From: Neurospora intermedia
Lineage: Eukaryota; Ascomycota; Sordariomycetes; Sordariales; Sordariaceae
Assembly: GCA_037102815.1 (NCBI GenBank)
Contig: BTPP01000008.1
Span: forward strand, 930,001-994,000
Reading direction: 5' to 3'
Length of the DNA: 64,000 nt
Positions 58,903-64,000 of the stretch are shown in pieces; position 1 is the first letter of the stretch, and each line of letters opens with the position of its first letter. Under the pieces are notes generated by a model. The model saw only the letters and a program-made list of their open reading frames with translations, was not told the DNA's origin and searched no databases. The translations under genes and the position numbers were made by a program.

Positions 58903-61900
58903 GCGAAAGGTTTTGCTTGCACAATGACTGCTGAATTGCTGGATCTCTTCTTTTTATTCTTTGTTCTCATGTTGATGGGTAATTTTTGTGCTCAATCTTG
59001 AACTGCCCGTGAAAGAAAATAGAGATATTGTGACGATGAGAAGAGACAGTGTAACACTTGTCCTGTGACAGGAAGCTCGAAACACGCAAGTCTAGGGAAA
59101 CCAAGCACTCTCACCTACACACGTATCCTCTTTTGCTATAGTTTCCAGATCATTCGATGCTAAGCCCAGGTTCGTGATACCATTCACAAGCCAATCCAAT
59201 CCCCCAGATATTATGGATGATACCGCCTTGCTTCTGCGTACCTACGTACTCTATGCGTCCCTATCTGCCCAGCCAAAATTCAGAACTTATCCAAATCTAC
59301 CTTACGTGATTGGAACAAAGTCAGAACGGATAAGCATATAACATGTGATTTTTCCTTCACGCAGGTAGCTCAATCGGGCTCAACCACTACATATTGCCGT
59401 GCCTCTTGCTGGTTTTTTCTCCCCCCTATGCCCGAGTCAGAGTCTGGTTGACCGCAGTTCGCATGAGCCGGTGAAGTTTTTTGCGCGCCAGTGGGGTTCG
59501 CATGTAGAATTCTAGTAGTCGAAGACAGAAGATAACGCGTTTGATTCTGCGCATTGGCGGGTATGTAGGTGTGATTTTTCTTTCTTTCTTTCTTATTTTT
59601 CATTTCTTTGTATTTTTCAATCTTTTCCAATCCCAGTAGACTGATGGACCGCCAACAGAGTCCAACCGAGTTGAAAACAGACCTCTCTACGTACCTTCGA
59701 TGTTGTTGAAGTAATTCACTCACCTTTTATACTACCTACCTCTACTCATTTGACTCCCCTCCTGAATTTTGGTATCCCCCACGGCTAAGTAGGTAGGTAC
59801 GTTCCTTCTCTAACTGCGTGCCTCCACACATTGTTCCGTCGTGCCTGCCTGCCGGGAACGAATGTGAACCTCGGTCTGCAAGTTCGTGTAGCACAATGAT
59901 GATTTCACTTGATTGCCTAGACAGGCGGAGTGCAGTGACGTCGGCCGGTTCCGTTGGAGGGACTCCGATGACCCCGCTTTGGTGGCTTTTAGTTTTCTTT
60001 CTCTTCAAAGCGAGGGTGGGTTACCGACGGGAGTTATCTAATAGATATCGAGAGAAAATGCCTTGTTGAGAGAGGGTTGAGCCGGCTTAGACCTGGAATC
60101 GGGAGGGTCCGGAGTGGTGGTAAGGGTGAAGTGGGAAGCAAGGTGCGCGTACATAGAGAGAGAGGTAGTTGATGGCTTCGTTCCACTTGGTATCCGAATT
60201 TCACCACTGAGTTATCAATGATGTGTTCACTAGATATATGGGCGAGTAGGTAATATCAGGCACTCAAGCACCTTCTTTCTCCATGCAAAGACAATCACGA
60301 CTCTATCTGCGGGGGTTGATAAGTAAAGGCTGGTGAGCAAATCGTAAGGCAGTGAAGCGTCGTATAGTGCGTTTTTGGGAGCTCCTTCCCTACCCGGACG
60401 GTCAGAGGGTATGAAAGAAAGAGCAATAGTGAGAATGGAATGGGAAAGAGCGAGCAGTCCTTCTCCTCGGTCGTCCCTCTTCCCTCTTCTGTCTTCTCTT
60501 ACAAAACACTATTCGAAGCTGAGAGTGCCTCTAACGGACTGTTCCTTCCCGGGAAAGTATGATAGCCAAAACCACCATCAATCACGCCAATTCACCTTCA
60601 GAACTTTATGCCGTCAAGCTTAGTTTTCCAGGCTGGACTTTTTACATAGGTGTGACATTCTCAACGCCTCTTCTTTCAGGGGACACCAGATCACACTGGA
60701 TAGGGTAGTCTATTCTAGTAATAACCCGTCATCTGTAATTGTAAGTCGCCCGTCACAACGTGTAGACGGCTATGTGGGTCGTAAAAAGCCGAGGGTATCT
60801 TGTGGTCTAAAGGGGACGGATGGCTCAGCACGATTAAGACATAGTTCAAGAACCGTGAGTGGGTGGGGAAACGAGGTGATGAGTGGTTGTGTAGTAAGTG
60901 GTATGTGGACGGCTGGTGATCGGTTACTAAGTAGAGGCATGAGATAGAGAGAGAGTGTGTGTGTGTAGTGGGGGGGTTATTCTGAAAGGGTATGAGTGAG
61001 GTACTATTGTGTGTTCGGAGCAAAGTTTAGAGTAAGAATGCTGATGCCATGCTCACCCGCTCCGCCCATTCACCCGTCTCACTCACTTTTCATTTGACGT
61101 GAAATAGACCACACACCCCACCGACTGTAAGCTTCTTACTGCTTCACAACCTTGAGCTTGTGTGTATTAGTGTGCGGCTTATAGCGGATCTTCCAGATCT
61201 CTAAATTCGATACATTTGTGACAAGGAAGGGATCAGATGTAACTTCTGTTATCCTGAAGGAATTCAGCATGCTTTCTTCTAGTTGACTCGTCAGCCAACC
61301 AGGTCTCTGCTGCCCCTTCCTCTCAAGTTATCCACCGCGAAGAATCACAGAAATGCTGGACCTCAAAGACAGTGACGAAGAAGGCCTTCTTTCAAGGGAG
61401 TGCAATGGATGAACCTCGGAGCGATCAGGCTCGCAGCTGACATAGTGCGCAATCACATTTTAATGACCGGAGTTTCAGCCCATCCCATCCCATAAAATGG
61501 CACGGAAGTATGGCTCAACGCAAGCACATCACACCATTTTTTTTGCCAGTCGGAACGCAGCGGCAAAGGAGAGCAAAGCGAGAGATTGACCATGACACAC
61601 AGTACACACATGGACACACAGACGAACATAAGGAAGAGGAGTTTCTCGGTACATGGCATGCCGACCCGACCCGAGACACAGATAGGTAGTAACCAATCCC
61701 CTTCCCCATCATTTCGATTGCATGGCCGACCAAAGCAAGGTTCAAAAAAATTGGAGTTTGATCATTCGTCTTGTTTCTCCCTTTCTTTCCTTCCAAGGAA
61801 AGGACAAGGGGAACAAGATCTTTTCCTGTCGCTTCGTTCGGTATTCAATCAGAAAGGTCTGTCCGTTTCAGCCCAGGAGCGGGATGCTGGGGTACCTAGC

Positions 61901-62498
61901 CTGGCACACAGGTGGGCGGCGTCATCTTCGCTTGCCATGCCATTCATTGGCAACGCATGGATGGCTTCTCTCAGGGACCGCTGAGTTCAGTTGATCAGCG
62001 TACTCCGTGCAGCTGGGATCTGATGCGTGATGCAGATTTATGTAGGTTACTTATTGCAGGCAGGCCCCGGAGCACGCTACAACTTGGGGTGTAAATCATG
62101 CTGCTGGTTTTATAAGTAAAATCATAGCCAGTCTGCTGTATGTGAGAAGCGTGTATAGGTTCTGCCCTGCCAAATGTGTGAGGACAAGCCGAACACCATG
62201 GCGCTTCCATCGCTTCAACGCTGACGATAGACACCGGCGGGCCCGCACTGAGGTTAGAATTTGTACGTGCCACAACGCATGGTCATGGTACGTAGTAACT
62301 TTAACCAACAGGCTTCCATTCCGGAAAGCATTGGTCAGCATGGCTAATGAGGAGTGAGGGTTACACGGCTACCCCGTGGAGTTGTTGGGAGGCACGAAGT
62401 ACTAGGTAGTTTTGTGGAATATAGATTGACGTACGGCCCTGCTAGCAAGCCGGTGACAAGTGTGCCTAGAGTTGCAAGCTTGAACCATGAATGGTAGG

Positions 62499-62520
62499 GA
62501 GAGAGAGAGAGAGAGAGAGA
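62499..62520. repeat. GA dinucleotide microsatellite, 11 units
   Basis: A perfect (GA)11 run followed by A and G7, in non-coding DNA. Confidence 0.9.
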
Positions 62521-63145
62521 AGGGGGGGATCGCTCTATCTCAAAAGGGGGGATCGGATGCATTATCTCCCACCGGCTTGAGGCATTGTACCGGGAAGCAA
62601 CCCTGCGTTCCCCCATCATATCTATTTGGAACCTGCACATTGATTAGGTGCCTTGGATCTTGAAGGAGGGAAGGGAATGGAGGGAGAGGTGGGATGGCTG
62701 CCAACGGAAGTTATGTCCTCCAGGAAGAATAGCACATTCTGCAATGTTGCTTGTCATAATTCAGGCCCGGCTTCCATTCTCGATTCTCAGTAAGAGCTCG
62801 GAAGGACATAGTCGTAGCTGGGTAGGGACTGAGGAGCGGGAAATTGGAAAGTGACTTCTTGGTGGCCGTCCAGGCAAGGCACGCGCCAAAAGACCCAATC
62901 GCACATGATGCAAGAAACGCCGAGATGGAACATGGCCCTGTAACGATGCACACGAGCCGAGAAGACAGGAATTTGTGCGTATGGTCATGCGGAGAGTCTG
63001 CTTTGTGTGTTCAAGGTGGGCGGGGAAATGGCTACGACCGACTTATAGCAAAGGAGACTATAGCGGCGCCAACATGTTGGTCGGCGGAGGAAAGGTTGAG
63101 ACCATGCCCAGATCTATATGAGAGTGACGATACCTTCACCGGTCT

Positions 63146-63502
63146 TCATATCCGACCTTCATCGAACACACCAACTCTCCTCTCTCCCACCCGCGCTTCC
63201 AGGTGGGAGCGTAGGAGTGAAGGGGACATAAGGGAGCTATACCCTATACAGCACCAAGGCCGTCTTTGAGAGGCCTTGGCTTTGAGGGATGGTCGAGATG
63301 ATGATGATGAGCTTTCGCATCCTTGCGCGCTCGCGCCGTGCCAAACGGGATGTGGCGTTTTTAATGAGCCGTCACTTGTCGAATTGAATTGCATCTCGGC
63401 CAGTCTGGCGGCACAGGATTTCAAGTTTCGACGGCGCCCACACCTCTCTTCCACTGCCGTCCAGCCGTTTGCGTAATCGTACTTGTATTCAGAAATGCTC
63501 AT
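63146..63502 (-). CDS. Weak candidate small protein
   Basis: An ATG frame of 118 aa starting MSISEYKYDYANGWTAVEER, with a Cys/Arg-rich middle and a Ser-run (CESSSSSSRP). I do not recognise it and find no splice signals that would extend it. It is listed only because its start is better formed than other frames in this gene-poor end. Confidence 0.2.
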   Translation of the reverse strand: MSISEYKYDYANGWTAVEERCGRRRNLKSCAARLAEMQFNSTSDGSLKTPHPVWHGASAQGCESSSSSSRPSLKAKASQRRPWCCIGYSSLMSPSLLRSHLEARVGERRVGVFDEGRI

Positions 63503-64000
63503 CGTCGATCTGGCTTTGAGGAGAAGCAGATGGGAGTGAGGCTCCGAGAATTGCACAAAGACGGCAGATCCAGGGTGGCGACCACGGTTCGGCATGTCTT
63601 GACGATTCAATTGTACCATAGAGGCAGTGGAAGTGTCCGTCGCCTGTGGCATGGAGAATGAACTAAATGTGATCAGACGTTGGATGCTCCTACCTCGCTA
63701 CATAGAGGTAGGTAAGAGCTGTAGCCTTTTGAGACGAACACCCGACCGGCCGACCCGGGCCCCGTAAGTAGGTCCCCACTGAAAACCAACGTGGAACCCA
63801 CCATACCTGGCCCTGGTGCCCCGTGCGTGCTTGAATACCTCTAGGTACAATACATCCTTTCATGGTAGAATGCCCGTGTACTAGATTGGTACTAGAGTCA
63901 CATATTGCTTCCACTTCTAGTGTAGACCTAAGTTACGGGCATGACGGGACACAAGGGCTAAGGTATTGAACTGATAGCAGGATCCTACCTATCGATCTTA

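Larger units (their letters stand above)
58903..64000. other. Gene-poor right end of the window
   Basis: Five kb with no recognised family. It includes a GA dinucleotide run (62499-62520), TAGGTAGG words near 59789 and a weak 118-codon minus-strand frame (63149-63502). Composition looks ordinary for this genome. Regulatory DNA for a gene beyond the window edge is possible. Confidence 0.45.

Noticed and set aside
62844-63269. A 141-codon plus-strand frame near the right end
   Set aside because: Begins with a non-ATG codon, low-complexity-free but without domain, and overlaps an opposite-strand frame of equal merit.

Overview
The window is nuclear DNA of a filamentous ascomycete, almost certainly Neurospora. 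The genes have short introns (about 55-155 nt) with GTRAGT-like donors and CTRAC-type branch points. One gene encodes a bifunctional acetylglutamate kinase/acetylglutamyl-phosphate reductase whose N-terminus I recognise as N. crassa ARG-6, and one dispersed 5S rRNA gene of the Neurospora type is present. From memory, not searched, arg-6 and glucokinase glk-1 carry nearby N. crassa locus numbers, which fits one syntenic block. I see no AT-rich RIP-mutated repeat, transposon, CRISPR array, tRNA or viral gene.

Layout. 0-9 kb: 3' part of a PPIL1-type cyclophilin (+), a long Sgf11-type SAGA deubiquitinase-module protein (-), an Naa50-like N-acetyltransferase with an N-terminal PCNA-binding (PIP-box) motif (+), glucokinase (-), and a weak membrane-protein candidate (-). 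9.3-16 kb: a gene-poor stretch with one weak small candidate. 16-23 kb: a divergent Hsp70-like ATPase (+), a thaumatin-like secreted protein (+) and a small ankyrin protein (-). 23.7-27.2 kb: Pol III subunit Rpc11 (+) and Mediator Med31 (-) converge, followed by a signal-peptide-peptidase-type intramembrane protease (+). 28-29 kb: a divergent 5S rRNA gene (+) and a small candidate gene with a GC-AG intron (-). 30-39.9 kb: arg-6 (-), a synaptobrevin R-SNARE (-), mitochondrial lipoyl synthase (+) and mitoribosomal protein uS14m (-). 41-50 kb: an Arb2-domain protein (+), a mitochondrial TPR-like protein resembling Mgr3 (-), a fungal membrane protein with a 61-T intron tract (+) and the Rix1-complex WD40 protein Ipi3 (-). 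52-59 kb: a large disordered fungal protein (+) and a six-exon Zn(II)2Cys6 regulator (+). 59-64 kb: gene-poor.

Most genes are housekeeping and are not organised as a pathway cluster. Recurring themes are RNA-polymerase and chromatin machinery (Sgf11, Rpc11, Med31, Arb2, 5S RNA), mitochondrial functions (ARG-6, lipoyl synthase, uS14m, Mgr3-like) and primary metabolism. I did not find a convincing new multi-gene system. The best leads for a second look are the PIP-box acetyltransferase and the divergent 5S rRNA gene. Exon boundaries were placed by hand from splice-site consensus, reading frame and family conservation.
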